64,000 nt of DNA from Amycolatopsis alkalitolerans (GTDB taxonomy: Bacteria; Actinomycetota; Actinomycetes; Mycobacteriales; Pseudonocardiaceae), in the NCBI RefSeq assembly GCF_006152065.1, contig NZ_VDFW01000001.1, positions 310,001 through 374,000 on the forward strand, given 5' to 3'. The notes under the pieces were generated by a model, which had not been told where the DNA came from, searched no databases, and saw only the letters and a program-made list of their open reading frames with translations. Numbering within the stretch: position 1 is the first letter of the stretch; every line of letters begins with the position of its first letter. Positions 8,996-21,078 of the stretch are shown in pieces. The position numbers and the translations under genes are program-made.

Positions 8996-9927
8996 CGGCC
9001 GGCCTCCTGCTGTTCGGTGAGGGCCAGGAACGCCGCCTCGAGCGGCGACACGACGGGCGCGAGTTCGCGCACCGCGACGCCCGCGCGGACGAGCCGCCCG
9101 ACCAGTTCGTCGAGGGCGGGCACCAGGGCGCGCACCACGAGCACCTCGGTGTCCTGGCGCGGTCCGGTCTGGTCGACGATGCGAATGCCCGGGGTGTCGA
9201 GAGCCAGCTTGCGGGCGGCTTCCGCATCGGAGGCGCGGAGCCGGTAGTCGAGCTCACGGTTCTCGGCGGACAGCTTGCCCAGCGGACCGGAGAACACGAC
9301 GCGTCCGGTCGCGAGGATGGTGACCTCGGAGCACAGCGCTTCGAGATCCTCCATCCGGTGGCTGGAGAGCACGACCGTGGTGCCGCCCGCCGCGAGGCGG
9401 TTGAGCACGCTGTGCACGTGGTTCTTACCGGCCGGGTCGAGGCCGTTGGACGGCTCGTCGAGCACCAGCAGCCGGGGCCCGGTGAGCACCGCCGCGGCGA
9501 GCCCGAGCCGCTGGCGCATGCCGAGCGAGAAGCCGCGGACCCGATCGCCCGCGACGTCGGTGAGCCCGACCTCGTCGAGGACTTCGTCGACGTCCGCCTG
9601 GCCCTCGTCGCGGAGTGCGGCCAGCGCGGCGAGGTTCTGCCTGGCGGTGAGTGAGGGGTAAAGGCCGGGGCCGTCCACGAAACCCGCGACGCCGTCGGGA
9701 GCGGCGAGCGCCCGCCCGACCGGCGCGCCGAGGATCTCGAGACGGCCTTCGTCGGCGACGGCGAGGCCCAGCAGGAGGCCGAGCAGCGTCGTCTTCCCCG
9801 CGCCGTTCGGGCCGACCAGCCCGTGGATCTGCCCTTGTGCCACATCCACGTCGATGCCGTCGAGCGCGACGACGTCGCCGAAACACTTGGTGATCCCGCG
9901 AGCCCGAACCCCGAGCGTTGCGTCCAT
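8992..9927 (-). CDS. ABC exporter ATPase
   Basis: A 311-residue nucleotide-binding subunit: Walker A GPNGAGKTT, signature FSLGMRQRLGLA, Walker B LLVLDEPSNGLDP and the switch histidine in LSSHRMEDL. About 80 extra residues at the C-terminus are common in drug or antimicrobial-peptide exporters of the CcmA/DrrA type. Its stop overlaps the permease start (ATGA), so the pair is co-translated. It is first in a three-gene minus-strand operon ending with the broken phosphoesterase. The 140 bp upstream region is shared with the 3' end of the kinase gene. Confidence 0.92.
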   Translation of the reverse strand: MDATLGVRARGITKCFGDVVALDGIDVDVAQGQIHGLVGPNGAGKTTLLGLLLGLAVADEGRLEILGAPVGRALAAPDGVAGFVDGPGLYPSLTARQNLAALAALRDEGQADVDEVLDEVGLTDVAGDRVRGFSLGMRQRLGLAAAVLTGPRLLVLDEPSNGLDPAGKNHVHSVLNRLAAGGTTVVLSSHRMEDLEALCSEVTILATGRVVFSGPLGKLSAENRELDYRLRASDAEAARKLALDTPGIRIVDQTGPRQDTEVLVVRALVPALDELVGRLVRAGVAVRELAPVVSPLEAAFLALTEQQEAGR

Positions 9928-10067
9928 GGGCCCCCTCTTTCCGTGCGCTCACCGGAACTTAGGTAGCGCACATGACGCATGCGGAGGCCCAGAGTTGAAC
10001 GTTCCTCAAACGGGAGACGAAACCGGCAGATCGGGCGGGAAATTTGTCCCTTTCGCGGTGGTGCTGC

Positions 10068-12798
<2,731 letters not shown>

Positions 12799-13251
12799 CA
12801 GCCCGGTTCGCCTCTTCGGCGAACTCGTCGATCGCGCCGATGAGTTCGCGCAGCGCGGGGAGCGCGGCCGAAAGGACATGCTGCCAGCCGGGATGCAGAC
12901 CGGCGAGCGCGGTGCGGAGGATCTCGGCGTTGGTGGCCTGCCAGTGGCGGACCATGTCCTCACCGGCCTCGGTCAGGGTGAGCCGGACAGTGCGGCGGTC
13001 GCCCACACCGCTGGCGCGGGTGACCAGATCGCGGGCACGCAGGCCGTTGACGAGCGTGGTCACCGAGTTGGGTGCGAGGCGCAGTGCGCGGGCGAGCTGA
13101 CCGGGCTGGGCACCGGGGTTGTCGGCCAGGCTGGAGAGCAGTTCGAGCTGTGCCACCGAGAGCGGGTTGCCGGGGTCGGCGCCGCGAGCGGCGCGGCGCA
13201 TCGCGCGGCGCAGGCGCGCGACGACATCCGCGAGTTCCGCCTCGGTCCCGG

Positions 13252-14637
13252 TCATTGCGGGCTGCTCCGCGAACTGGGGACGGACAGGCCCGTCGCACCC
13301 GCGATCAGCGCCACCGCCGCCATCACGTACAGGGCCATGTCGTCCCCGAACGCGCTGACCCCGCCGCCGACGTGCAGGGACAGGGTCACCAGCGCGACAC
13401 CCAGCGCGGTCCCGAACCCGCGTGCCATGTTCACCAGCCCGCCTCCCGTCGCCGAAACGCGCTCCGGGATCGCGCCCATGATCGACGAGTTGTTCGCCGG
13501 GATGAACACGCCAAGCCCGAAGCCGACCAGCAACAGTAGCGGACCGACCAGACCGGGCGAGCCGGGAGATACCGGAAGCACGGCCAGGCCCCCCACGCAC
13601 ATCACCGAGCCGAGCACCGCGCGCCCCCGGGAGCCGAGGCCGCGCGGCAACAGCCGGCTCGCGCCGACGGCCGCCAGCCCGAACCCCGCCGGCAGGCTGG
13701 TCAGCACGAGCCCGGCCATCCCATGAGCGCCCAGGACCTGCGGGAACAAGGCCAGCGGGCCGAACAGCACGAGGTAGCCGCACAGTGCCCCGACCAGGCC
13801 GAGGGACACGGCCGCCGGCCGCAGCACGTCCAGGTCCACCAACGGGCTCGCCGCGCGCCGCTCCCGCCAGCGGAAGGCCACGACCGAGGCGACCGCGAAC
13901 AGCGCGAGCGCGGCGATCATCCAGCCGGGCAAGTGCAGGCCGGAGACCGCGGACAGGGTGAGCAGGAGTGCGGTGGAACCCACCGCGAGCAGGGTGAGAC
14001 CGGCCGTGTCGAACCGGCCGAGCGCGGTGCGCTGGCGCGTCCTCGGCAGCAGGAACCGCCCGGAGATCAGGCCGATCACCCCGACCGGGACGTTGACCAG
14101 GAACACCCAGCGCCAGCCGACCGAACTCACCAGCAGACCGCCGATCGCGGGACCGAGCGCCAGCCCGAGCGCCTGCGCCGCGGCCTGCACGCCGAGCGCG
14201 GAGCGCATCTTCGCGCGGGGCACGCTGTTGACCACCAGCGCGACGCTGTTGGCCTGCAGCATCGCCGCGCCCACCGCCTGCAGAACGCGGAAGCCGATCA
14301 GCCAGCCGAGCCCGGGGGCGAGACCGCAGGCGACCGAGGCCACGGTGAACACCGCGAACCCCCAGATGTACATGAGCTTGCGCCCCGCCGCGTCCGCGAG
14401 CCGCCCGGCCGCGGCGAGCAATCCGACCAGCCCGAGCAGGTAGGCCAGCGAGACCCACTCGACCGCCGCGAGCGGCTGACCGAACTCGTGCTGCAGCGCG
14501 GGAAAGGTCAACGTCACGATGCTGGCGTCCAGTTGGCCCATGAAGGCGCCGAAGCACACCGTCGCGACCGCGAACCACCCCGCGTGCGGATGTTCCCGGA
14601 TCACCCTCGGCCGTGGCCGCTCGGTCATTATCGCCAT
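13252..14637 (-). CDS. DHA2-type MFS drug efflux transporter
   Basis: A 461-residue polytopic protein with 12-14 predicted helices. FMGQLDASIVTLTFPALQ in helix 1 is the motif D1 region of DHA2 (EmrB/QacA) proton-driven exporters. GRLADAAGRKLMY is the MFS motif A loop, and LGLALGPAIGGLLV fits the antiporter motif C. Substrate is unknown. It is the first gene of a two-gene operon with marR. Confidence 0.9.
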   Translation of the reverse strand: MAIMTERPRPRVIREHPHAGWFAVATVCFGAFMGQLDASIVTLTFPALQHEFGQPLAAVEWVSLAYLLGLVGLLAAAGRLADAAGRKLMYIWGFAVFTVASVACGLAPGLGWLIGFRVLQAVGAAMLQANSVALVVNSVPRAKMRSALGVQAAAQALGLALGPAIGGLLVSSVGWRWVFLVNVPVGVIGLISGRFLLPRTRQRTALGRFDTAGLTLLAVGSTALLLTLSAVSGLHLPGWMIAALALFAVASVVAFRWRERRAASPLVDLDVLRPAAVSLGLVGALCGYLVLFGPLALFPQVLGAHGMAGLVLTSLPAGFGLAAVGASRLLPRGLGSRGRAVLGSVMCVGGLAVLPVSPGSPGLVGPLLLLVGFGLGVFIPANNSSIMGAIPERVSATGGGLVNMARGFGTALGVALVTLSLHVGGGVSAFGDDMALYVMAAVALIAGATGLSVPSSRSSPQ

Positions 14638-14667
14638 CTGCCCTCCCCGTCCGTGTCCTCAATTTCA

Positions 14668-14734
14668 TTCTGACACAGAACTATCTCTCGTCAAGAAAGC
14701 GACAGATTGGCACAAAATTCGTTCTGTCGCAGAG
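14668..14734. promoter_or_regulatory. Candidate MarR operators upstream of the MFS/marR operon
   Basis: Two copies of a 13-bp inverted repeat occur: TTCTGACACAGAA (14668-14680) and TTCTGTCGCAGAG (14722-14734). Between them GCGACAG (14699-14705) pairs with CTGTCGC (14724-14730). This locally AT-richer stretch lies directly before the MFS start and fits autoregulation by the marR product (inference). Confidence 0.55.
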
Positions 14735-14791
14735 AGATATGGGAGGTTTGGGGCACTCGGGGGACGCGGCCGCGCGTCCCCCGAGTTCGGC

Positions 14792-16171
14792 TCACGCGAG
14801 GGCGAACGCCTGCTGCCAGGCGGTGTAGCCGCCGATCAGATCGGACACGTCGGACTGGCCGGCGGCGCGCAGCAGGCTGGCGGCGATCGACGAGCGCGTC
14901 CCGTGCGCGCAGTAGACGACGACCGGTTCGCCGGGCACCTCGTCGAGCCGCCGGGGCAGTTCGGCGAGGGGGATGTGCAGGGCGCCTTCGATCGCGCCGT
15001 CCGCGATCTCACCGGGGTTGCGCACGTCGAGCACGACCGGTGCGGGCGACTCGTCGAGCCGGGCGCGCAGGTCGTCCACGGTCAGGCGGGGCGCCTGGCC
15101 GATTTCGTCCGCCATGGTGAGGAAGGCGCCTTCGGGTTCGCGCAGGTACCCCGGGACGCTGTCCAGGCCGATGCGGGCCAGGCGGACGACGATCTCCTCC
15201 TCGCGGTCCTGGGGTGCGACCACGAGGATGTCCTGCCCCGGGCGCACGACCGTGCCCGCGCGTTCGGCGAACCTGCCGTCCGCGGGCACGTTGAGCGCGC
15301 CCCGCACGTGCCCGGCCGCGAACTCCTGCGGATCACGTGTGTCGAGCACCACCGCGCCCGCCGCGCGCCGCTCCAGGAACTCCGCCACGTCGAGCGGTCG
15401 CAGGTGCGCGGCCACGTCGAGCAGTTCGTGGTCTTTGCGGTTGAGCACTGCGTCGTAGCCGAAGTAGCCCGGAGCGGCCGGCTGGCCCTCGGTGACCAGC
15501 GCGACGAACTCGTCCTGGGCCATCGGCCGGCATGCGTAGTTCGTGAGGCGCTGCATGCCGATCGTGGACTGCCGCTCGGTCGACAGGTTCTTGCCGCAGG
15601 CGGACCCGGCCCCGTGGGCGGGGAACACGCGGACCTCGTCCGGCAGCGACATCAGCTTGTGCTGGATGCTGTCGTAGAGCAGGCGGCCGAGTTCGTCCGC
15701 GCCGACACCGAGCGAGGACAGCAGGTCGGGGCGCCCGACGTCGCCGATGAACAGGGCGTCGCCGGTCAGTACCCCGTAGGGCACGTCGTCGGCGCGGTGC
15801 TCGTAGACGAGGACACTGATGGATTCCGGCGTGTGGCCGGGCGTTTCCATGATCTCCAGCGCCACGTCGCCCAGTTCGATGCGGTCGCCCTCGGCCAGCG
15901 GCCGGAACGGGTACTCGGCGCCCGACGCGGCGCGGCCCAACCCGATCCAGGCGCCGGTCCGGTCGGCGAGTTCGAGATGACCGGAGATGAAATCGGCGTG
16001 GAAGTGGGTGTTGATGACACCCTCGATCGTGAGCCCGTGGGCGCGGGCGTCGGTGAGGTACTCCGACACGTCGCGGCGCGGGTCGATGACGACGGCACGG
16101 CCGGTGCGCTCGTCGGCCACGAGATAGGACGCCTGGGAGAGGCAGTCCAAATAGTACTGAGTGAACAACAT
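14792..16171 (-). CDS. Persulfide dioxygenase-rhodanese fusion protein
   Basis: A 459-residue protein. Residues 1-245 are a metallo-beta-lactamase fold with THFHADFISGH (His56, His58, Asp60) and METPGHTPES, as in ETHE1/CstB non-haem iron persulfide dioxygenases. A degenerate rhodanese domain without a catalytic cysteine follows (about 255-345). A second rhodanese domain (about 360-450) has the active loop YCAHGTRSS. It would oxidise glutathione- or mycothiol-type persulfides to sulfite and transfer sulfane sulfur. It starts 12 bases after the sqr stop, so the two form an operon. Confidence 0.9.
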   Translation of the reverse strand: MLFTQYYLDCLSQASYLVADERTGRAVVIDPRRDVSEYLTDARAHGLTIEGVINTHFHADFISGHLELADRTGAWIGLGRAASGAEYPFRPLAEGDRIELGDVALEIMETPGHTPESISVLVYEHRADDVPYGVLTGDALFIGDVGRPDLLSSLGVGADELGRLLYDSIQHKLMSLPDEVRVFPAHGAGSACGKNLSTERQSTIGMQRLTNYACRPMAQDEFVALVTEGQPAAPGYFGYDAVLNRKDHELLDVAAHLRPLDVAEFLERRAAGAVVLDTRDPQEFAAGHVRGALNVPADGRFAERAGTVVRPGQDILVVAPQDREEEIVVRLARIGLDSVPGYLREPEGAFLTMADEIGQAPRLTVDDLRARLDESPAPVVLDVRNPGEIADGAIEGALHIPLAELPRRLDEVPGEPVVVYCAHGTRSSIAASLLRAAGQSDVSDLIGGYTAWQQAFALA

Positions 16172-16183
16172 GATGATCCTTCT

Positions 16184-17389
16184 CTAGAACCGGCCCGTGA
16201 GCATGCCGTGCCAGTAGAGGGCGGGCAGGCCGTAGCGCTTGAGCAGCCACATGTCGCGGCGCTCCTTCGTCGTGTCCACGAACGGGATCGTGGGCGTGGG
16301 GTTGAGCTGGTAGTCGAACTCCGCGAGCAGCATCTTGTCCCTGGCGGTGACCAGCGGGCAGGACGTGTAGCCGTCGTACCGGGCCTCCGGCGGCTTGCCG
16401 GACAGGACGGCACGCAGGTTCTCCACGACCACCGGCGCCTGCTTGCGGATGGCGGCACCGGTCTTCGAGGTGGGCAGGTCCGCCACGTCGCCGAGCGCGA
16501 AGACGTTCGGGAACCGCTTGTGCCGCAAGGAGTACTGGTCGACGTCGACATAGCCGAAGGCGTTGTCCGGGCCGGCCAGCCTGCTGTTCTTGATGACGTC
16601 GGGAGCGCTCTGCGGCGGCACGGCGTGCACCAGATCGAAGGACAGGCTTTCCTTGGTGCCGCTGGTGTTGTCGACGATCTCCGCGGTCCTCGCCGAACCG
16701 TCGACGGTCGCCAGCTCACTGCGCAGCCGAACCTCGATCCCGTACCGCGCCGCGATCTTTTCCAGCTGCGCGGCCCAGACCGGCACCTTGAACATGGCCG
16801 GATCCGGGATGGCGAGCACGATCCGGATGTCGTCGAGCACCCCTTGCTTGCGCCAGTAGTCGGCGGCAAGGTAGGCGATCTTCTGCGGGGCGCCCGCGCA
16901 TTTGATCGGCCCGGACGGCTGGCTGAACACGGCCGTGCCGGAGCGCAGGTTGCGGATCAGTTCCCAGGTGCGCGGCGCGAGGTCGGCCCGGTAGTTCGAG
17001 CTGACCGGCGCCATCGCCAGTGCCTCGGTGAGCCCGGGCACGCGGCCGAAATCCAGTTGCAGACCGGGCGCGACGACGAGTGCGTCATAGCTCACCGCAC
17101 GCCCGCTTTCGGTGGTGAGCGCACCGGCTTCGGGGTCGAAGCCGGTCGCGGCCTCGCGAATCCATTCGACGCCACGGGGGATCAGATCCTGCTCGCGACG
17201 GGCGGTGCTGCGCTGATCGGCCTGGCCGCCGCCCACGAGTGTCCACAATGGCTGGTAGTAGTGCGTGGTCGCCGGATCGATCAGGGTCACGTCGGGCGCG
17301 CCTGCCCGGCGCAGCCGCGCCGCTACGGTCAGCCCGGCGGAACCGCCGCCGACGATCACGATTCGTTGCTGGGGAAAGGAGTGGGCCAC
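16184..17389 (-). CDS. sqr: Sulfide:quinone oxidoreductase-type FAD protein
   Basis: A GTG start at 17389 is chosen: GAGGAGG lies eight bases upstream and the FAD motif IVIVGGGSAGL then begins at residue 10. The 401-residue protein is a two-dinucleotide-fold flavoprotein. Cys164 in PIKCAGAPQ and Cys344 in YTSCPLVTA match the redox pair of type II SQRs. NVFALGDVADLP is the second FAD motif. It would oxidise sulfide to persulfide or polysulfide and reduce quinone at the membrane, feeding the downstream dioxygenase. A CsoR/CstR-like palindrome lies 28 bases before the start. Confidence 0.88.
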   Translation of the reverse strand: MAHSFPQQRIVIVGGGSAGLTVAARLRRAGAPDVTLIDPATTHYYQPLWTLVGGGQADQRSTARREQDLIPRGVEWIREAATGFDPEAGALTTESGRAVSYDALVVAPGLQLDFGRVPGLTEALAMAPVSSNYRADLAPRTWELIRNLRSGTAVFSQPSGPIKCAGAPQKIAYLAADYWRKQGVLDDIRIVLAIPDPAMFKVPVWAAQLEKIAARYGIEVRLRSELATVDGSARTAEIVDNTSGTKESLSFDLVHAVPPQSAPDVIKNSRLAGPDNAFGYVDVDQYSLRHKRFPNVFALGDVADLPTSKTGAAIRKQAPVVVENLRAVLSGKPPEARYDGYTSCPLVTARDKMLLAEFDYQLNPTPTIPFVDTTKERRDMWLLKRYGLPALYWHGMLTGRF

Positions 17390-17416
17390 CCTGGCCTCCT
17401 CATCTAGCTTACTTCT

Positions 17417-17432
17417 ATGCCCCCGGGGGTAT
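17417..17432. promoter_or_regulatory. CsoR/CstR-like operator before sqr
   Basis: ATGCCCCCGGGGGTAT is a near-perfect inverted repeat of the AT-CCCC/GGGG-TAT type recognised by CsoR-family repressors, including persulfide-sensing CstR. It sits just upstream of the sqr binding site. Confidence 0.65.
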
Positions 17433-17494
17433 CCACCAAAGTACGCAGAACGGTCAGCGCGTGCAACCGCCCGGTTTCCGGAGGTTTGACCTGG

Positions 17495-17508
17495 TACCCC
17501 GCAGGGTA
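17495..17508. promoter_or_regulatory. CsoR/CstR-like operator, weaker copy
   Basis: TACCCCGCAGGGTA has the same inverted half-sites (TACCC/GGGTA) and lies in the middle of the divergent sqr-rhodanese promoter region. Confidence 0.5.
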
Positions 17509-17551
17509 GTTGCACGAAAGCCTCCGACCTGGCTAATCTGGGCTGTATTGG

Positions 17552-17567
17552 ATACCCCTATGGGTAT
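17552..17567. promoter_or_regulatory. CsoR/CstR-like operator before rhodanese gene
   Basis: ATACCCCTATGGGTAT carries perfect ATACCC/GGGTAT arms and ends 13 bases before the rhodanese ATG. A bound repressor would block the promoter or ribosome access. Confidence 0.7.
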
Positions 17568-17580
17568 AGGAGAGGTGTAC

Positions 17581-17907
17581 ATGGTCAAGGAAGTCGACGT
17601 GCGGGAACTGGCCGCGGCCCACCGTGGCGGCGCGCTGGTGGTGGACGTGCGTGAGCCCGGCGAATACCTGGGCGGGCACGTCCCCGGCGCCCGGTTGATC
17701 CCACTGAGGAGCCTGCCGGCCCGGATCCCGGAACTGCCCCGTGGCGAGCGCATCTACGTGATCTGCGCGAGCGGGAACCGGAGCCGTACGGCGGCGACCT
17801 GGCTCGCCTCCGCCGGGCTCGACGCTCGCACGGTCAACGGTGGCACGAGTGCGTGGATCGCAGGCGGAGGACCGGTTGTGCGCGGCCCCCACGAGAATGC
17901 GGCGTGA
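17581..17907 (+). CDS. Single-domain rhodanese
   Basis: A 108-residue cytosolic protein that is one rhodanese domain. VVDVREPGEYLGGHVPGA is the N-terminal signature, and the active-site loop is ICASGNRSRTAA with the catalytic cysteine. It would accept and pass sulfane sulfur. The ATG follows GGAGAGG. It is the first gene of the plus-strand arm of the sulfur island, immediately after a CsoR/CstR-like operator. Fourteen bases separate its stop from the next gene. Confidence 0.92.
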   Translation: MVKEVDVRELAAAHRGGALVVDVREPGEYLGGHVPGARLIPLRSLPARIPELPRGERIYVICASGNRSRTAATWLASAGLDARTVNGGTSAWIAGGGPVVRGPHENAA

Positions 17908-17920
17908 AGGAGGAGGACTG

Positions 17921-19288
17921 ATGGTGGAAATCATCCCGATCGACACAGCGACCCTGGGCGACCGCAGCTATGTGGTGCACGACGGCAAGGTCGCCTTCGT
18001 GGTGGACCCGCAGCGTGACATCGACCGCGTGCTCGCGGTCCTCGAGGATCGCGGAGTCCGCCTGACGGACGTGTTCGAGACCCATATCCACAACGACTAC
18101 GTGACCGGCGGGCTCGCGCTGGCGCAGCTCACCGGCGCGGCTTACCACGTCAACGCCGCGGACGAGGTCTCGTTCGAGCGGAGCCCCATCCAGCCCGGGC
18201 ACACGATCCTCGTCGGCGCGATGAAGGTGCGGGCGGTGGCCACCCCGGGCCACACGTTCACCCACCTCGCCTACGCGCTCGACGCGCCGGACGAAACGCC
18301 CGCGGTGTTCACCGGTGGTTCGCTGCTGTTCGGCTCGACCGGCCGTCCGGACCTGCTCGGGCCGGCGAACACCGGCGAGCTGGTACACGCTCAGTACGCG
18401 TCCGCGCACCGGCTGGCCGAGGAGCTTCCCGACGAGACGAGGGTGTTCCCGACACACGGTTTCGGCAGCTTCTGCTCGGCCACCCAGGCCGAGGGCGACT
18501 CGTCGACCATCGGTCACGAGAAGCAGGCCAATCCGGTGCTGACCCAGCCGGAGCAGGAGTACGTCGACGCGTTGCTCGCGGGCCTGGACGTGTACCCGGC
18601 GTACTACGCCCACATGGGGCCGGCCAATGCCGCGGGCCCCGAGGAGCCGGATCTGTCCGAGCCAAGCCGGGCGGACGCCGCCGAACTGCGCCGCCGGATC
18701 GAGGCGGGGGAGTGGGTGGTCGATCTCCGGAACCGCACGGCGTTCGCCGCCGGGCATGTCGGTGGCACGCTGAACTTCGGTCTGGACGGCGGCTTCGCGA
18801 CCTATCTCGGGTGGCTCATTCCGTGGGGCACGCCGTTGACCGTGCTGGGCGCCACGGCGGATGATGTCGCGACGGCCCAGCGAGAGCTGATCCGGATCGG
18901 CATCGACCGGCTCGAAGCCGCCGCGACCGGCTCGCCCGGCGAGTGGACCGACCGTGAGCTGCAGTCGTATATGACGGCGGACTTCACGGATCTGGCTCAG
19001 GTGCGGCATCACCGGCCGGTGGTCGTGCTCGACGTCCGGCGCACCCAGGAGTGGGCCGAAGGACATCTCGAGGGCGCGGTCCACGTTCCGCTGCACGAGC
19101 TGCTGGACCGGATCGGTGACGTGCCCGACGGCGAGGTGTGGGTGCACTGCGCCGCCGGTTACCGCGCCTCCATCGCCGCGTCCCTGCTCGCGGCCGCGGG
19201 GCGGCAGGTCGTGCCCATCGATGACGACTACGCCAAGGCAGCACCCGCCGGCCTGCCGATCGTCACGCCGGAGATGACGGCCTCGTGA
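17921..19288 (+). CDS. Metallo-beta-lactamase fold / rhodanese fusion (persulfide dioxygenase-like)
   Basis: A 455-residue protein starting at an ATG after GGAGGAGG. The MBL domain has THIHNDYVTGG (His55, His57, Asp59, with Tyr60 where many relatives have His), VATPGHTFTHLAY and HGFGSFC. A rhodanese-like region without a cysteine (about 245-330) and a final rhodanese domain with HCAAGYRAS follow. It is a paralogue of the 14792-16171 protein, so the island has two such fusions on divergent arms. They may differ in persulfide substrate. The following gene overlaps it by four bases. Confidence 0.88.
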   Translation: MVEIIPIDTATLGDRSYVVHDGKVAFVVDPQRDIDRVLAVLEDRGVRLTDVFETHIHNDYVTGGLALAQLTGAAYHVNAADEVSFERSPIQPGHTILVGAMKVRAVATPGHTFTHLAYALDAPDETPAVFTGGSLLFGSTGRPDLLGPANTGELVHAQYASAHRLAEELPDETRVFPTHGFGSFCSATQAEGDSSTIGHEKQANPVLTQPEQEYVDALLAGLDVYPAYYAHMGPANAAGPEEPDLSEPSRADAAELRRRIEAGEWVVDLRNRTAFAAGHVGGTLNFGLDGGFATYLGWLIPWGTPLTVLGATADDVATAQRELIRIGIDRLEAAATGSPGEWTDRELQSYMTADFTDLAQVRHHRPVVVLDVRRTQEWAEGHLEGAVHVPLHELLDRIGDVPDGEVWVHCAAGYRASIAASLLAAAGRQVVPIDDDYAKAAPAGLPIVTPEMTAS

Positions 19289-20091
19289 TCCTGCTGCTCG
19301 GGCTCCCGGCGGGGCTGCTGATCGGGATGAGCCTGGGCGCGCTCGGCGCGGGAGGATCGATCCTCACCGTGCCCGCCCTCGTCTACCTGCTCGGCCAGAC
19401 GCCCCACCAGGCGACCTCCGCGTCGTTGCTGGTGGTCGGCGCCGCCGCGCTGGCGGGAGTCGGAGCACATTGGCGAGCCGGCCGCGTGCGGCTCGGACCG
19501 GGCCTGGTCTTCGGGGCGGTGGGCGCGGCCGGCTCCGTCCTGGGCTCCAAGGCCAGTGCCCTGGCCGACCCGAACGTGCTGCTGCTCGGATTCGCGGGCC
19601 TGATGGTCGCGGCGGGTGTGGGGATGCTGGCACGGGGGCGCAACCGCCAGCACGAGCCCGACGAGGACGGCGCGGGAGGAGGAGGCGGCGTCGCCACCAA
19701 GCGGCGCGTCGATACTGCACGAGCCGTCAAGGTGCTCGTCGCGGCGACCGTGGTCGGGCTGCTTACCGGCTTCTTCGGGGTCGGCGGCGGTTTCGTCGTC
19801 GTGCCCGCGCTGGTGCTGGCCCTGGGCTACGACACGGCGACCGCAGTGGGCACCTCGCTGGTCGTGATCGTGATCAACAGCGCCGTGGCGCTGGCCACGC
19901 GCGTGGCCGGGCACGGGGTCAGTTTCGACTGGCCCCTGCTCGGCGTGTTCCTGGTGGCCGCGGTGGCCGGCGTCCTGCTGGGCAACCGGATCGCTTCCCG
20001 TGTGGCGCCACAGAAACTCACCACGGCCTTCGCGGTCATGCTGCTCGTGGTCGCGTTCTACACCGCCGTGCGGAGTGCGCTCCAGCTGTGA
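19285..20091 (+). CDS. TauE/SafE family sulfite/organosulfonate exporter
   Basis: A 268-residue membrane protein with about eight helices in two repeated halves. MSLGALGAGGSILTVPAL and GLLTGFFGVGGGFVVVPAL are the paired Gly-rich motifs of TauE/SafE. The loop between the halves (about residues 112-150) is charged. GTG start overlaps the previous TGA, so it is translationally coupled. In this setting it probably removes sulfite made by the persulfide dioxygenases (inference). Confidence 0.9.
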   Translation: MILLLGLPAGLLIGMSLGALGAGGSILTVPALVYLLGQTPHQATSASLLVVGAAALAGVGAHWRAGRVRLGPGLVFGAVGAAGSVLGSKASALADPNVLLLGFAGLMVAAGVGMLARGRNRQHEPDEDGAGGGGGVATKRRVDTARAVKVLVAATVVGLLTGFFGVGGGFVVVPALVLALGYDTATAVGTSLVVIVINSAVALATRVAGHGVSFDWPLLGVFLVAAVAGVLLGNRIASRVAPQKLTTAFAVMLLVVAFYTAVRSALQL

Positions 20092-20119
20092 TCGACGCCC
20101 CTTGTCACGGGCGGGGCGG

Positions 20120-20871
20120 TCATTGGGTGGTGTAGGTGCGGCTGGTGGGTGTGGTGACGCTGCCGGTTCCGGTGGCCGGGTCGTAATCCACGGTCCATCC
20201 GGGTTCGTCACGCAGATGGTGGTGGCGGGCGCATTTCGGCCCGCCGTTGAGGTGGCTCGCCGGACCGCCCCGGGCGAACGGCGTGAGATGGTCGAAGTCG
20301 CAGCGGCGGGCGGGCCGGTGACATTGCGGGGCCGTACATTCCCGGTCCCGGGCGGCGATCAGGTCACGCAGGGCGTGGTTGGGGCGGTACTTGCGGGCGC
20401 CGATCCCGGTGACCACCCGACCGGCATCGGTGATGACCTTCCGCCCGATGCTGTCCGGGTCGGCCATGATGTCGCGGGCGATGGGCGCGGGGACCGGTCC
20501 GTAGCCCTCGAGCTCGCAGCCGTGGTCGGTGATGGTCAACGCCGTACTGGCCGGCATGCGCAGATGCGCCATCGCCGCCGCCGCGGGGACGGTTACCCCG
20601 GGATCGCGGCCGAGGAGCAGGTCCGCCCGCAGCTGCTCTACGGTGCGCTCGTCGCCACGATACCGGAGGTGGCGAGCCAACGCGTCGATGCGGGCATAGG
20701 CGGCTGAGGCCACCTCGGTAGGGAGGTCCGCGAGCAGGGTGGCATTTCCATGGCGACCTCATCGGCCAGGTAGCGGCTATCCCCGCGCCGGGTGCACAAC
20801 CGCTCCACCGCACGGGTTTCCAACGCATCCGCGGCCGCCCGCGCTCGCCGCGCCACCGCGACAGCCTCCAC
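20120..20871 (-). pseudogene. DUF222/13E12-type HNH endonuclease, frameshifted and N-terminally short
   Basis: The 3' frame (20120 to about 20743) ends in an HNH domain: CTAPQCHRPARRCDFDHL and GGPASHLNGGPKCARHHH, with the paired cysteines and histidines. The 5' part (to 20871, GTG) reads AVARRARAAADALETRAVERL and SRYLADEVAMEM. It joins the 3' frame only if one base is restored near 20743: ATGCCACC is seen where ATGGCCACC would read on. Family members are usually 350-500 residues, so the N-terminus is also missing. These multicopy proteins are widespread in actinobacteria and often decay. It sits inside the sulfur island, between the exporter and the zinc-ribbon pair. Confidence 0.8.
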
Positions 20872-21078
20872 TCACTGCCCGATCGTCGGAGAACTCCGCG
20901 ATCACAGTGGGGGAGATGTCCAGCCAGAAATGGCCCGGCAGCACGGTGGTGATCAATGAAGGCGCCCTGACCCGCTTACCATGTCACCGCCGATCGGCCC
21001 TTCTGTGCCATCCCGCGGTTCTTCAGTGAGCTGCCCGGCATCGCGTCACGCGACGCCGGGCTGATCGCCCCGGAAATG

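Noticed and set aside
14519-17407. 962-codon plus-strand open frame across the SQR and dioxygenase genes
   Set aside because: Antisense to two recognised enzymes; no start context and no recognisable family.
20739-21029. 96-codon plus-strand frame upstream of the HNH pseudogene
   Set aside because: Low-complexity composition without coding bias; it overlaps the start of the pseudogene.
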